From: Parafrankia irregularis
GTDB lineage: Bacteria; Actinomycetota; Actinomycetes; Frankiales; Frankiaceae
DNA: 32,820 nt
Assembly (NCBI RefSeq): GCF_001536285.1
Contig: NZ_FAOZ01000052.1
Span: forward strand, 1 to 32,820
Direction of reading: 5' to 3'
The position numbers and the translations under genes are program-made. Positions 23,073 through 31,167 of the stretch are shown here, piece after piece; position 1 is the first letter of the stretch; each line of letters starts with the position of its first letter. Under the pieces are notes generated by a model, which ran no database searches, was not told the origin of the DNA, and saw only the letters and a program-made list of their open reading frames with translations.

Positions 23073-23849
23073 TTGGAGGTTCAGGTCCGCGTTGCGCGGA
23101 ACAGGCTGTCAGTCGACACACAGTGGACAATTACTCGAATCCTCGACAGCCTTCGGCTGGCAGACGCTCCCGCGCTGGCCAGCGTGCTGCGACTGACTGG
23201 CCGGTCCGGAGGTCACAACATTGACGCCAGCCTGTACGTTGCCGACGCACTGACCAAGATTGACAGGGAGGACGTGGCGCCCGAAACCGTGGATGGCCCG
23301 GCCCACCTGGATGACGCCGACGGGTTGCGAGGGCTGGAGAAGCTCGGCTACCTCACAGTGCACGATCTTGCCTACGAGACGTCCAGCGCCAGCTACCTCG
23401 ACGAGGGCCGCAGCCTGACCGCGATCCGGGTTCTCCGGCCGTTCCACACCGTCGGTGTCGTCTACCGGTGGCGGCGCGCACTGATCGGCCCGGCCGACGA
23501 GTGGGACATCGTCACCCAGCCCGGGGTGATCTGGCCCGGTGTGTACGTGCACGGCGCGGTCGGAGACTACCGATCGCGCGACGTCGGGCTGGTGTACGCC
23601 GGCCCGCCCGAGCTGGACACTGACGCGCTGATCTACGCCATCCGCGAGGACTCCGACGTCTTCACCTGCCACGCCGTGTGCGATCGCTGCGGCGCCGACT
23701 GGTACGCCCATGACGGATCGTGGATCTTCCGAGCCATCCGGGCACACGCCGACTTCGACTACAGCGACGCGCGCCGTCATGACGGCACCACGGTGATGTG
23801 TCCGGAGCCGCTGTGCGTGGCCGGCAGGGTCGGCTTCGTCGTCGGCTGA
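23073..23849 (+). CDS. Hypothetical protein with CxxC motif (258 aa)
   Basis: The TTG start at 23073 is supported by AAAGGAG five bases upstream. No family is recognised. The N-terminal part is helical (QWTITRILDSLRLADAPAL). The middle is strand-rich and aromatic (LTAIRVLRPFHTVGVVYRW, GVIWPGVYVHGAVGDYRS). The C-terminal part holds CHAVCDRCGADWYAHDGSWI and, 30 residues on, CPEPLCV, which could make one zinc site. It starts 99 bases after dprA, and third-position GC returns to high values inside the gene. It may be the first of a run of small unknown genes ending at 25293. Confidence 0.65.
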   Translation: MEVQVRVARNRLSVDTQWTITRILDSLRLADAPALASVLRLTGRSGGHNIDASLYVADALTKIDREDVAPETVDGPAHLDDADGLRGLEKLGYLTVHDLAYETSSASYLDEGRSLTAIRVLRPFHTVGVVYRWRRALIGPADEWDIVTQPGVIWPGVYVHGAVGDYRSRDVGLVYAGPPELDTDALIYAIREDSDVFTCHAVCDRCGADWYAHDGSWIFRAIRAHADFDYSDARRHDGTTVMCPEPLCVAGRVGFVVG

Positions 23850-23936
23850 CAGCCCCGGCCGACGCCCCGCTCGTTGCCGGCCGGGTAACCGGCCCGCGCA
23901 TTTCCCCCATCCACTGAAGGAAGGCGGCACCGCCGC

Positions 23937-23972
23937 ATGCCCGAGAACATTGCACAGAGGACGTATCCCTGA
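23937..23972 (+). CDS. Possible 11-codon leader ORF
   Basis: ATG 23937 begins an 11-codon frame (MPENIAQRTYP) with GAAGGAAGG about 11 bases upstream, and its TGA overlaps the ATG of the next gene as TGATG. The next gene itself has only a weak site (AGAGGA, far away), so translation may arrive by termination and re-initiation. Chance cannot be excluded for so short a frame. Confidence 0.3.
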   Translation: MPENIAQRTYP

Positions 23973-24583
23973 TGGCAGACAGCACCGCCGGCGAGACATC
24001 TCCGGTCGCACAGGACGACCCGGCCGCGACCGCATGGAACGCAGAGACGGAGCGGCTCTACGGCCAGCTCACCGAACTCAAGCGGCTGTACGTGGCCGCG
24101 CAGCTGGGCCTGGTCGGGCATCTGATCCGCACCTTCGAGTCGACCGACACGAACGGGCTCGCGATGAGTACGGCCGAAGCGACGAAGGTGGAGATCACGG
24201 TTCGTAGCGGGGACGCCGACTATGATCCGTCGGTCACCCTGAACGCGGTTCTCGCCGCGGACGGGTCGGAGATCGCTTCCTGGGTCGACCGGCCCGGGGT
24301 GGCCGACCTCACCGGGTTGGACGAGCTGGTCTGCGGGCCGTTGGAGGCCTGCATTGCCAACGGGATGCAGGTCCCGAGTGGCGGTGAGGTAGAGCTGCCC
24401 CCGCCGGGGTTGCCGGACCCGGCGATGCCGCCCGGGGACGACCCGGCGATCCCCGCCCTGTGGGAGCGAATCAAGAAAATCGAGGAGCGGGAAGGGTACT
24501 GGAACGGCGGGGACGTCGCCAGCGCGCTGATGGAGTGGTTCGCGGAGCTCGGCTACCGCGTCGACGAGCCGGAAGCGCGGTGA
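23972..24583 (+). CDS. Hypothetical protein (203 aa)
   Basis: No family is recognised. The first 20 residues are polar, then a helix (ERLYGQLTELKRLYVAAQLG) leads to a beta-rich middle with KVEITVRSGDADYDPSVTLN and a Pro-rich, acidic linker (PPPGLPDPAMPPGDDPAIP), and the end is helical (WERIKKIEEREGYWNGGDVA). The composition is acidic. It overlaps the 237-aa gene by four bases (GTGA), so they are coupled. It might be translated after the 11-codon leader described separately. Confidence 0.65.
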   Translation: MADSTAGETSPVAQDDPAATAWNAETERLYGQLTELKRLYVAAQLGLVGHLIRTFESTDTNGLAMSTAEATKVEITVRSGDADYDPSVTLNAVLAADGSEIASWVDRPGVADLTGLDELVCGPLEACIANGMQVPSGGEVELPPPGLPDPAMPPGDDPAIPALWERIKKIEEREGYWNGGDVASALMEWFAELGYRVDEPEAR

Positions 24584-25293
24584 GCGCCGTTCGTGATCAC
24601 GATGTGGTGACGTCCGCTCCCTGGAGCGGGGTGCAGTGGGCCTGCCGGACCTGCGACCGGTGGGGGTACACCGCCACTGTGGCTGAGGCGCATGCCCACC
24701 ACGACGAACTCGTCGCGGTGGCCGCCGGCCGGGGCTGGTGGACCACGGAGCAGCTTGCGCGGGCCGCGGCGAACCGGCACTTCCGGTACGTCTCCCTGTG
24801 GCTCGGCGAGGTGACTACCCCGAACCTGGCCCGGATGCGACATCGCGGGCAGAGCGAGACCGCGATCGTCGACGAGCTGCTCGCGTTGTCGACGGCCGCC
24901 GACGGATGGGACGGCGAGGCCACGTGGGAGGAAGCGTGGGAGATGTGGGCCGAGGTACATCGGCGGGGCCCTGCTCAGGCGGCGCGACCGCTGCCGACCA
25001 GCCGGTCGCTCGCCGCGGTGCTGGTCGCGAAGAGTCGGGGCTGGTCCGTCGCAGAGGTCGCGGCGCATCGTGCCGCGAACGCACGGCACCGCAAGTCAGT
25101 CCGCCGTTGGCACACCGCCGATCAGATCACGATGGATATTCACCGGATCGCATCGCGGGGCGACTCTCCCGCGCAGCAGATCGCAGACTTGTTCCTCCTG
25201 GGCACCAACCTTGACGGTTGGGCCGGGGAGCAGCACCACGAGGACGCCTGGGAGCAGTTCGCTCGCAGGCTGCCAGTACGACGCACCCAGTAG
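24580..25293 (+). CDS. Hypothetical protein with N-terminal Cys-His motif (237 aa)
   Basis: GTG 24580 overlaps the previous stop as GTGA, which decides this start over upstream frames. Near the N-terminus WACRTCDRWGYTATVAEAHA followed by HHDEL is a CxxC ... H pattern like a small zinc finger. The rest is helical with two similar blocks (TTEQLARAAANRHFRYVSLW and TADQITMDIHRIASRGDSPA) and repeated W-x2-A-W elements near DGWDGEATWEEAWEMWAEV and DGWAGEQHHEDAWEQFARR. This internal similarity points to duplication. A DNA-binding role is possible from the finger, but unproven. Confidence 0.65.
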   Translation: MSAVRDHDVVTSAPWSGVQWACRTCDRWGYTATVAEAHAHHDELVAVAAGRGWWTTEQLARAAANRHFRYVSLWLGEVTTPNLARMRHRGQSETAIVDELLALSTAADGWDGEATWEEAWEMWAEVHRRGPAQAARPLPTSRSLAAVLVAKSRGWSVAEVAAHRAANARHRKSVRRWHTADQITMDIHRIASRGDSPAQQIADLFLLGTNLDGWAGEQHHEDAWEQFARRLPVRRTQ

Positions 25294-25299
25294 CCGCGG

Positions 25300-25775
25300 T
25301 CCCCGGTTAGATTCGAAGCCGGCCCGCGCCATCGTTCGTGAGGTTCGCCCAGCGCCATGCGTCGTCGCGGGGCGGATCCAGCATCGTTTCTCCATGTGCT
25401 CGGCGGGGCCGGCGAATTCGCCCTCGATGAGCTTCGCGAATGTCGATGCCTGTCGGATCACGTGGTGACCGGGGGCGCCGGTCGTGATGGCGGCCAATGC
25501 CTTGAACCCCATCCACACGCCCGATGTGGTGTCGCCCAGGAGAACGGTGTAGCCACCGACCGCCGGCGGTTTGCGTCGAGTCCGCCACACCCAGCCAGCG
25601 GGCGCGCCGCTCACGTACTGGGCATGGTGTGCACCCTGACCTTCGTCCTCGCCGAGCGGAGCGGTGATCCCGACTTTGCGAGGAGCTCGCTGCGTGAGTC
25701 CGCGGCGACCTGCTTCGCCTCACCGGGGACCGACCACTTCCAAGCCACCAGCTGACGCTTCCAGTTCCCATGCAC
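25300..25775 (-). pseudogene. Frameshifted remnant of a minus-strand gene
   Basis: The stretch has no intact gene on either strand. On the minus strand, a frame from GTG 25775 encodes HGNWKRQLVAWKWSVPGEAK and AADSRSELLAKSG. Near 25650 the coding pattern moves to another frame with GITAPLGEDEGQGAHHAQYV, VGGYTVLLGDTTSGVWMGFK and ASTFAKLIEGEFAG. Codon use stays GC3-rich in the chosen frames. Past about 25300 the frame runs on into the end of the convergent gene, so the true stop seems lost. A sequencing error at the shift is the alternative to a dead gene. The family is not recognised. Confidence 0.4.
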
Positions 25776-25801
25776 GCGACCACCCGAGCAAGGCAGGCCC
25801 C

Positions 25802-26215
25802 ATGATCATCGACCCGTCCGTGCTCCCGACCGCCGACGAGGCCGACCTCAACTCGGCACTGTCTGCGATCAATGCTGAACTCCGCCGCCGGATCACCAGC
25901 GACGACGGACTCTTCTCCTTGGTCCGCCGGACCTGGCTGAACGCAGTCGCAGTGCTATGCGACGTCGACTGGGACGACTACCCCACCGCATCGGCCGAAG
26001 GCATCCTGCTCGCAGACAACACCACGATCGACGTCGACGCTGCCAGCGCCCCGGACGACTGGGACGTGATCCGTGATGAGGTCGCGAACCTCGCCGCCGT
26101 TGATGGCGTCATCAGCGCCGACCAAGAGCACGGCTACCTGATCCGCTTCCGCACTTCGCCCGCCGCGGTCTCAGCGCCAGTCCTTCCCCCGGACTCCGAT
26201 GCCGCCGGGCGCTGA
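25802..26215 (+). CDS. Hypothetical acidic protein (137 aa)
   Basis: No family is recognised. The first helix-rich half (PTADEADLNSALSAINAELR, then SLVRRTWLNAVAVLCDVDWD) and a central acidic segment (NTTIDVDAASAPDDWDVIRD) suggest a small soluble protein; the end is Ser/Pro-rich. ATG 25802 follows AAGGCAGG by a few bases. It is separated from its neighbours by over 200 bases downstream. In the same frame after its TGA, another 65 codons stay open to 26413 (see findings). Confidence 0.6.
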   Translation: MIIDPSVLPTADEADLNSALSAINAELRRRITSDDGLFSLVRRTWLNAVAVLCDVDWDDYPTASAEGILLADNTTIDVDAASAPDDWDVIRDEVANLAAVDGVISADQEHGYLIRFRTSPAAVSAPVLPPDSDAAGR

Positions 26216-26452
26216 CTGTGGACCGCCCACCTCCGACCGCCAGGTGACTCGTGCGACGGCCGAACCCGCACGAACTGGGGCGACCTGTTGCCTGACCGGG
26301 GCAGCTCATCGACCGACCACATCTCCCTTGGCACCGACCTACTGCTGGCCCCGCTGACCCGCAACCACGCGACTTTCCGTTCACGGGAACAGGCAGAAAC
26401 GCCCAACACATGACCGCACCTCACATTCACGAAAAGCTCCGAAGGAGCCAAA

Positions 26453-26986
26453 TTGGACCGCGCCCGAGGAATCCCTGACTTGATGCGCTCACTTCCCATC
26501 GATCGACGTCGAGGGCTACCTATTCCGGCGTCCACGGCACGTTATCCGGACGGAGAACCGAAGTTCTCCCTCGTCGATGGACGTGAAGCATTGTGCCTCG
26601 CAGTTGAAGGTCGCTGCGGCATTTGTGGAAATCGTTTGGACGCCGTGGTCGCGTTTCTCGGCGCACCGGAGGCAACGGCAACGCATGTTTATCACGACCC
26701 TCCAATGCATGAACAGTGCGCCGAGGCTTCCACAAAATTGTGCCCACATCTCGCGCACCGCGATATGCGCCGTGTAGCCGATCGTCGCTCTGCCGAGACG
26801 CCGTCAGCGAATAACACCAACGAGAAGCCAGACCGGTGGGTGATGTGGATCTGCCGAGGCTTTGCCGCGGACGTCGTCGACGGAATACCAATCTTCCTGC
26901 CGACACCCTACATCCGGCTGCGCACCTTCACCTACACCGACGACGGGCACCTCCACGAATCACCCGACATGTCCCCGCGGGCCTGA
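26453..26986 (+). CDS. Zinc-finger-like protein of actinobacterial mobile elements (177 aa)
   Basis: TTG 26453 has AAGGAG six bases upstream, and no ATG or GTG is better placed. The protein contains GRCGICGNRLDAVVAFLGAP, then YHDPPMHEQCAEASTKLCPH, making a C-x2-C ... H ... C ... C pattern with the DPPMHxxCA block. I recall this combination from hypothetical proteins of actinobacterial phages and plasmids; the function is unknown to me. The last 45 residues (WVMWICRGFAADVVDGIPIF) may be a second small beta unit. It is followed 38 bases later by the 148-aa gene. Confidence 0.7.
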   Translation: MDRARGIPDLMRSLPIDRRRGLPIPASTARYPDGEPKFSLVDGREALCLAVEGRCGICGNRLDAVVAFLGAPEATATHVYHDPPMHEQCAEASTKLCPHLAHRDMRRVADRRSAETPSANNTNEKPDRWVMWICRGFAADVVDGIPIFLPTPYIRLRTFTYTDDGHLHESPDMSPRA

Positions 26987-27024
26987 TCCGGGCCGCGAGA
27001 CGACAAGGAAAAGGAGCGGCGGCG

Positions 27025-27471
27025 ATGAGCCTCATCACCGAACGCGAACCGACGCTGCTGGTCAACGACGCCGACCGGCGGCTGACCTACCGGTGGGTCG
27101 TGCGGCGGGTCGACGAGGACACCGACCCGGCGACGCTGGTCGTCAACCTGAAGATCCGCCACCACGGGACGAGTAAGGAGTACTACGCCGAGCTGCGCAA
27201 CGAGACCGAGACCGACCGGGGCATCGGGATCGAGAAGTTCGGTTGGAACGATCCGGTGTGGCACCGCCGCCAGCCCGTGGCCCGCTACTCCCGCAAGAGC
27301 CTGCGGACCTTCGGCGAGCAGACCCTCGCCGCGCTGCGCCAGGCCGACATCAGCGGCCAACCGCTCCATGTCGATCTGACCGACATATCGCCGGCCGGCG
27401 ACTCAAGCGACGCACCGCGTCAGCCACGATCCGCTGGACCGGCCGCGTCGAGAGACCGCACTCACCGCTGA
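27025..27471 (+). CDS. Hypothetical protein (148 aa)
   Basis: ATG 27025 is preceded by AAGGAG eight bases upstream. No family is recognised. The N-terminal 100 residues are strand-rich and charged, with LTYRWVVRRVDEDTDPATLV, KIRHHGTSKEYYAELRNETE, and EKFGWNDPVWHRRQPVARYS; the C-terminal part is disordered and basic (PRSAGPAASRDRTHR). It may be co-transcribed with the zinc-finger-like gene. The 357 bases beyond its stop hold the second structured element and no other gene that I can support. Confidence 0.6.
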   Translation: MSLITEREPTLLVNDADRRLTYRWVVRRVDEDTDPATLVVNLKIRHHGTSKEYYAELRNETETDRGIGIEKFGWNDPVWHRRQPVARYSRKSLRTFGEQTLAALRQADISGQPLHVDLTDISPAGDSSDAPRQPRSAGPAASRDRTHR

Positions 27472-27611
27472 CGGATTCGCCTCCACCTCAGAATCCTGTG
27501 TTGGCGAGCAACCTTCTATCCGCGGACGCGTCTCTCGGAATATTCCATTCTTCCACGGATCAACGCCAACAGGTCAGCGGTACGGCTTCCCGCCGGGCGA
27601 CTTCCAGGAAA

Positions 27612-27699
27612 CTGCCACAGAACCTTCGGGCCGGCAAGCCTCGGCCTGCGGCCGACCCCTTCGGGGCAAGAGCTTGCCGGCCCGAAGAACCTGTAGCAG
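27612..27699 (+). repeat. Structured element, copy 2 (upstream of the 118-aa gene and DUF932-parB)
   Basis: The outer stem CTGCCACAG (27612-27620) pairs with CTGTAGCAG (27691-27699) with one mismatch. A perfect 14-bp stem follows: TTCGGGCCGGCAAG (27625-27638) with CTTGCCGGCCCGAA (27673-27686). The inner hairpins are TCGGCC-TGC-GGCCGA (27641-27655) and CCCC-TTC-GGGG (27656-27666). Compared with copy 1 (18925-19009), several pairs change on both sides. After both copies a TCAG(G)AA and then CCGCCCGGC follow. It ends 129 bases before the ATG at 27829. Confidence 0.75.
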
Positions 27700-27828
27700 T
27701 CAGGAAAAGACCGCCCGGCGGAGAAGCCAGAGACCGCGGTACTGCAAAGCCAGGCGTTATCCCTCTTCGAGGTCTGAGGACAAATCGGGTCTATCATTTC
27801 GCGTGCTACGGAACCGGGAAAGGTGAAA

Positions 27829-28185
27829 ATGTACACCGTTGAAGTCAAGTCCAGTGACGGTCTGGCAAGAGTCGCTGACTGCTCGTTCGAAGCTGACGCG
27901 CTGAGTTTGTTGAGTGAAGGAATGCTAGCTCTCGCTTACTCCCGTGACCGTTGCGTTCACACGGCTATTACCGGCGGGGTGAGCATGACCGACGTGGATG
28001 GCGACGAACGGGTCCTGTTCGTCGGCGTGCTTCTGGTTAACCCATCGGTTGCGGAACATGACCCCGTCAGTCTGTTGGACCATCATTCACCGCGGCGCGG
28101 CGACCAGACCGAGGATCATAACCACAGCCGGGCACCTTGGCGCAGGTGGCTTCGCCGCCGCAAGACGGTGCCACTGCCATTCTGA
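27829..28185 (+). CDS. Hypothetical protein (118 aa) downstream of structured element
   Basis: No family is recognised. The compact first 90 residues read as a mixed alpha/beta fold (MYTVEVKSSDGLARVADCSF, SLLSEGMLALAYSRDRCVHT, RVLFVGVLLVNPSVAE), while the tail is basic (PWRRWLRRRKTVPLPF). ATG 27829 follows GGGAAAGG by six bases; an in-frame GTG at 27823 is the alternative. Third-position GC is lower than in the left half of the window and like that of the ssb operon. It precedes DUF932 by 56 bases and may share its leader. Confidence 0.65.
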   Translation: MYTVEVKSSDGLARVADCSFEADALSLLSEGMLALAYSRDRCVHTAITGGVSMTDVDGDERVLFVGVLLVNPSVAEHDPVSLLDHHSPRRGDQTEDHNHSRAPWRRWLRRRKTVPLPF

Positions 28186-28241
28186 CGAGTCTGGGTTCAG
28201 ATTTCAGAGGCCAAATTCGCATCAGAGAAGGATGATCACTT

Positions 28242-29390
28242 ATGGCCGAGATTCGCAGCAGCAGCCCCACCCGCAACGCTGATCTCGAGGATCTCATCGC
28301 AGTCCTACGAGGCCATCATGCCCGAAAGGTCGATGTTGTAGCCCCCGTCACAACAATTCGAGCCGAGAATGGCCGGCTTGTCGTAACTGGAACCGAGCCG
28401 GTGCTCACCGACTCCGGTGTGACACTGGCAGACGGCGTTTATCTCCCCACCGCGGTCGCCGACGAGGGTCTCTCGGACAAGCTGGGTATTCCTCTCGCAT
28501 ACCTACGGCGACTGCGAACTGAGAATGTCACCCTGTACGACGAGAACATCAACAGTTGGCTCCGGCACGAAGCGAACTCTGGCCGACGTTTTCTCGTACG
28601 GACACTACGTAACGATGACGGTGGTCCCGGTGTCGCGCGGGCCGTGCTGAGTGACCGTTACAGGACAGTGGACCACCTCGACGTTCTGATGGCCGCACTC
28701 GACGGCGTGCACGCGGCCGGTGCTCCGGTTCAGATTGACGGCTGCGATCTCACCGACCGACGGATGTACGTCCGAGTTAGGAGCGAAGCTATTCGGGCAC
28801 TCGCCCCCACCCTCCTCGAAGGCTATCGATCCCCATTCAGTGGCGATCGCGGCGAAGAGAATCCAGTCGTCTGGGCCGGCTTCCAGATCACAAATTCGGA
28901 AACGGGTTGTGGCGCATTCACGATCAGCCCGCGACTCGTCATCGAAGTTTGCCGCAATGGTATGACCATCGCGAAGGATGCGTTGCGAGCAGTTCACCTC
29001 GGCGGCCGGCTAGAGCAGGATGGGGTGGTGCAGTGGAGCGCTGACACCCAGCGCAAGGCCATCGAGCTGATTACTGCTAAGGCCCGTGACGCGGTCACTA
29101 CCTTCCTTGACATCGACTACGTCAAGGCGCACATCGAACGGATCGAACGGAAGGCAACCAGGCCCATCGAGGACCCCGCCGCAACCGTTCAGCTCGTCAG
29201 CAAGCATCTGCAATACAGCGACGAACAGCAGGCCCTCATTCTACGGCACTTCATTCGAGGCGGCGATCCTACCGCTGGTGGGATCCTGAACGCGGTCACC
29301 AGCGCCGCGCAGACCCTCCCCGATGCGGACGTCGCCCATGATATGGAGGCTCAAGCGCTCCGCGCCATGGAAATCGCTGCGAGGACCTGA
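28242..29390 (+). CDS. DUF932 family protein
   Basis: The 382-residue protein has the DUF932 order: an early segment that positions a hydrophobic pocket (VTLADGVYLPTAVADEGLSD and IPLAYLRRL), a central RAVLSDRYRTVDHLDVL, PVVWAGFQITNSETGCGAFT, and VIEVCRNGMTIAKDALRAVH, followed by a helical C-terminus. DUF932 proteins are frequent on plasmids and phages, some in regions first entering a recipient; their biochemistry is unknown to me. AGAAGGA lies before the ATG at 28242. It is followed, after a hairpin at 29406-29434, by the ParB-like gene. Confidence 0.88.
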   Translation: MAEIRSSSPTRNADLEDLIAVLRGHHARKVDVVAPVTTIRAENGRLVVTGTEPVLTDSGVTLADGVYLPTAVADEGLSDKLGIPLAYLRRLRTENVTLYDENINSWLRHEANSGRRFLVRTLRNDDGGPGVARAVLSDRYRTVDHLDVLMAALDGVHAAGAPVQIDGCDLTDRRMYVRVRSEAIRALAPTLLEGYRSPFSGDRGEENPVVWAGFQITNSETGCGAFTISPRLVIEVCRNGMTIAKDALRAVHLGGRLEQDGVVQWSADTQRKAIELITAKARDAVTTFLDIDYVKAHIERIERKATRPIEDPAATVQLVSKHLQYSDEQQALILRHFIRGGDPTAGGILNAVTSAAQTLPDADVAHDMEAQALRAMEIAART

Positions 29391-29405
29391 ATTCCTGGCA
29401 GAAAT

Positions 29406-29434
29406 CGGGGACTCCGCGCCAGTCGGAGTCCCCG
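29406..29434 (+). terminator. 11-bp hairpin after DUF932
   Basis: CGGGGACTCCG (29406-29416) and CGGAGTCCCCG (29424-29434) form a perfect stem with a 7-base loop. It lies 16 bases beyond the DUF932 stop and 78 before the ParB-like ATG. There is no strong T-run, so partial termination or attenuation is as likely as full termination. Confidence 0.6.
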
Positions 29435-29511
29435 GACTGTTCTCGATGCGAGGCCCTTAAACACGCTCGCGCTTCGAATCGTACTTTCCCGCCAATCATT
29501 AAGGAGAGCAT

Positions 29512-31074
29512 ATGACGACGCCAACGCCGGCGGCACATGTCGATCTTCATGTTCAGCACCTCGATCCGCGAAGTCTCCTCCTGGATCGCAACCTACGGAG
29601 CAACGCCGACCTCGATCCCGACTTCCTCGCCAGCATCAAGGCCTGCGGCGTCCTCATTCCCATCATCGCCGTTGGAGCGCCTGACGGAATCCGAGTCCGC
29701 CACGGACACCGTCGCACCCTTGCGGCCGTCGCGGCTGGCCAATCCTCTGTCCCCGTGATAGTCATCGGGCCGGACAGCGACAGCCAGACCGCCGAGATCG
29801 AGAGAATCGTTAGCCAGTGGCACGAGAACGAGCACCGAACAGGCCTCCACAACCGCGATAAGGTAGCTGCGGTAGAACAGCTCACCTTGCTCGGTCTCTC
29901 CGCTACCAGCATTTCAAAGAAGACGAGGCTGCCGCGGGCCAAGGTGGACGCCGCTCTGACCGTGGCCCGTTCCGAGCTCGCCCGTCTGGCAAGCGAGAAA
30001 TACGACTTTCTCGATCTCACGCAGGCGGCGGTCGTCGCCGAATTCGAGGACGACGAGGAGGCTGTCAAGGCTCTCGTGGTCGCAGCGCGCGCCGGCGGAT
30101 TCGAGCACGTTGAACAACGTTGTCGGGACAACCGCGCCGAGAGGGAGGAGCGTTCCCGGGTTTCTGACCTCCTGAGTTCGCAAGGCACCCGTGTCATCGA
30201 CCGTCCAAGTCACACAGATCAGGCCAAGCGTCTATCCCAACTCGATCACGAGGACACCCCTCTCACCCCGGACAAGCACGCCAACTGCCCGGGCCACGCG
30301 GCCTATCTCATTCAGGTATACGAGCGGCAGCCAGAGACTCAAGCGCGAGACAGTGACGCCTCCCCTCCAGCGCAGCTTGTCTACCGCCCTGAGTACGTAT
30401 GCACCGACCCGGACGGCAACGGCCACGTTGACCGACACCGATTCCCGGCCGGCTCGACGACTGGTACCGGAGAGTCCGGTGGTGGTCTCTCCGAAGAGGA
30501 GAAGACGCAGCGCCGATGGGTGGTCGAGAACAACAAGGCCTGGCGCTCGGCCACCACAGTCCGGCGAACGTGGCTGCGTAACTTCCTCACCAGCCGCAAG
30601 ACTCCCCCGAAGGGGGCCTGTCGGTTCGCTGCGGATTCCGTCGCCTCGGGAAGCCACGAACTGCGCCGCGCCCTCGAACGTCGGCACCCAATCGCCCGTG
30701 AGGTTCTTGGCGGCAAGGACACGCCTCTCAGCGCCGATCAGCTCACCGAGCTGATCGATGCAGCGTCTGAGCCGCGAGCCCAGGTCCTGACTCTGGCCCT
30801 CATTCTCGCGGCCTACGAGGACGCCCTCGACGTGCATGTCTGGCGCCACCCCACCTCCACCGCACGGCGTTACCTGACCGCTCTGCAGTCCTGGGGATAC
30901 GAACTGGCCGAAGTCGAACTCCTCGTCACGGCGCCCCCCGGCAACTCCGATGACGAGCCGGCCGCCGGCGATGAAGCACACACGGACAGCAACCAGTCGC
31001 CCAATGGCGATCCAACCGCGACTCCAGGAGCGCAGGACCCCGCCGATGACGGGGCCCCGCGCTCGGACGCCTGA
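29512..31074 (+). CDS. ParB/Srx-like N-terminal domain protein (520 aa)
   Basis: The N-terminus has the ParB-N fold: LDPRSLLLDRNLR, then SIKACGVLIPIIAVG, and GIRVRHGHRRTLAAVAAGQS with the R-box (GHRR), the NTP-binding signature of ParB proteins. A helix-turn-helix region follows (LTLLGLSATSISKKTRLPRA). The remainder is long and low in similarity, with a block (CRFAADSVASGSHELRRALE) and a Pro/Asp/Ala-rich tail. At 520 aa it is longer than chromosomal ParB (about 300-330). No parA lies in the window, so plasmid partition as such is uncertain; a regulatory or DNA-processing ParB relative is an alternative. AAGGAGAG stands before the ATG at 29512. Confidence 0.85.
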   Translation: MTTPTPAAHVDLHVQHLDPRSLLLDRNLRSNADLDPDFLASIKACGVLIPIIAVGAPDGIRVRHGHRRTLAAVAAGQSSVPVIVIGPDSDSQTAEIERIVSQWHENEHRTGLHNRDKVAAVEQLTLLGLSATSISKKTRLPRAKVDAALTVARSELARLASEKYDFLDLTQAAVVAEFEDDEEAVKALVVAARAGGFEHVEQRCRDNRAEREERSRVSDLLSSQGTRVIDRPSHTDQAKRLSQLDHEDTPLTPDKHANCPGHAAYLIQVYERQPETQARDSDASPPAQLVYRPEYVCTDPDGNGHVDRHRFPAGSTTGTGESGGGLSEEEKTQRRWVVENNKAWRSATTVRRTWLRNFLTSRKTPPKGACRFAADSVASGSHELRRALERRHPIAREVLGGKDTPLSADQLTELIDAASEPRAQVLTLALILAAYEDALDVHVWRHPTSTARRYLTALQSWGYELAEVELLVTAPPGNSDDEPAAGDEAHTDSNQSPNGDPTATPGAQDPADDGAPRSDA

Positions 31075-31089
31075 CCCGAGCCGCTACAC

Positions 31090-31127
31090 CCGCCTCCCCC
31101 AGGTCGCACCCCCGCCGGGGGAGGCGG
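31090..31127 (+). terminator. GC-rich hairpin after the ParB-like gene
   Basis: CCGCCTCCCCC (31090-31100) and GGGGGAGGCGG (31117-31127) form a perfect 11-bp stem with a 16-base loop, 16 bases after the ParB-like stop. No T-run follows. It is consistent with a terminator of actinobacterial type separating parB from the BldD-like gene. Confidence 0.6.
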
Positions 31128-31167
31128 AGCTCTGTCCTCAGCCACGAAATCTCGGAGAGGTTCACTC

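Noticed and set aside
25280-25330. tRNA-like TTCGAAT on the minus strand
   Set aside because: The T-loop-like bases are not flanked by a 5-bp T-stem and no acceptor or anticodon arms can be built; it lies inside the coding remnant.
29512-31074. Proof of plasmid partition
   Set aside because: No parA is present and I saw no parS-like repeat cluster beside the ParB-like gene; partition remains unproven.
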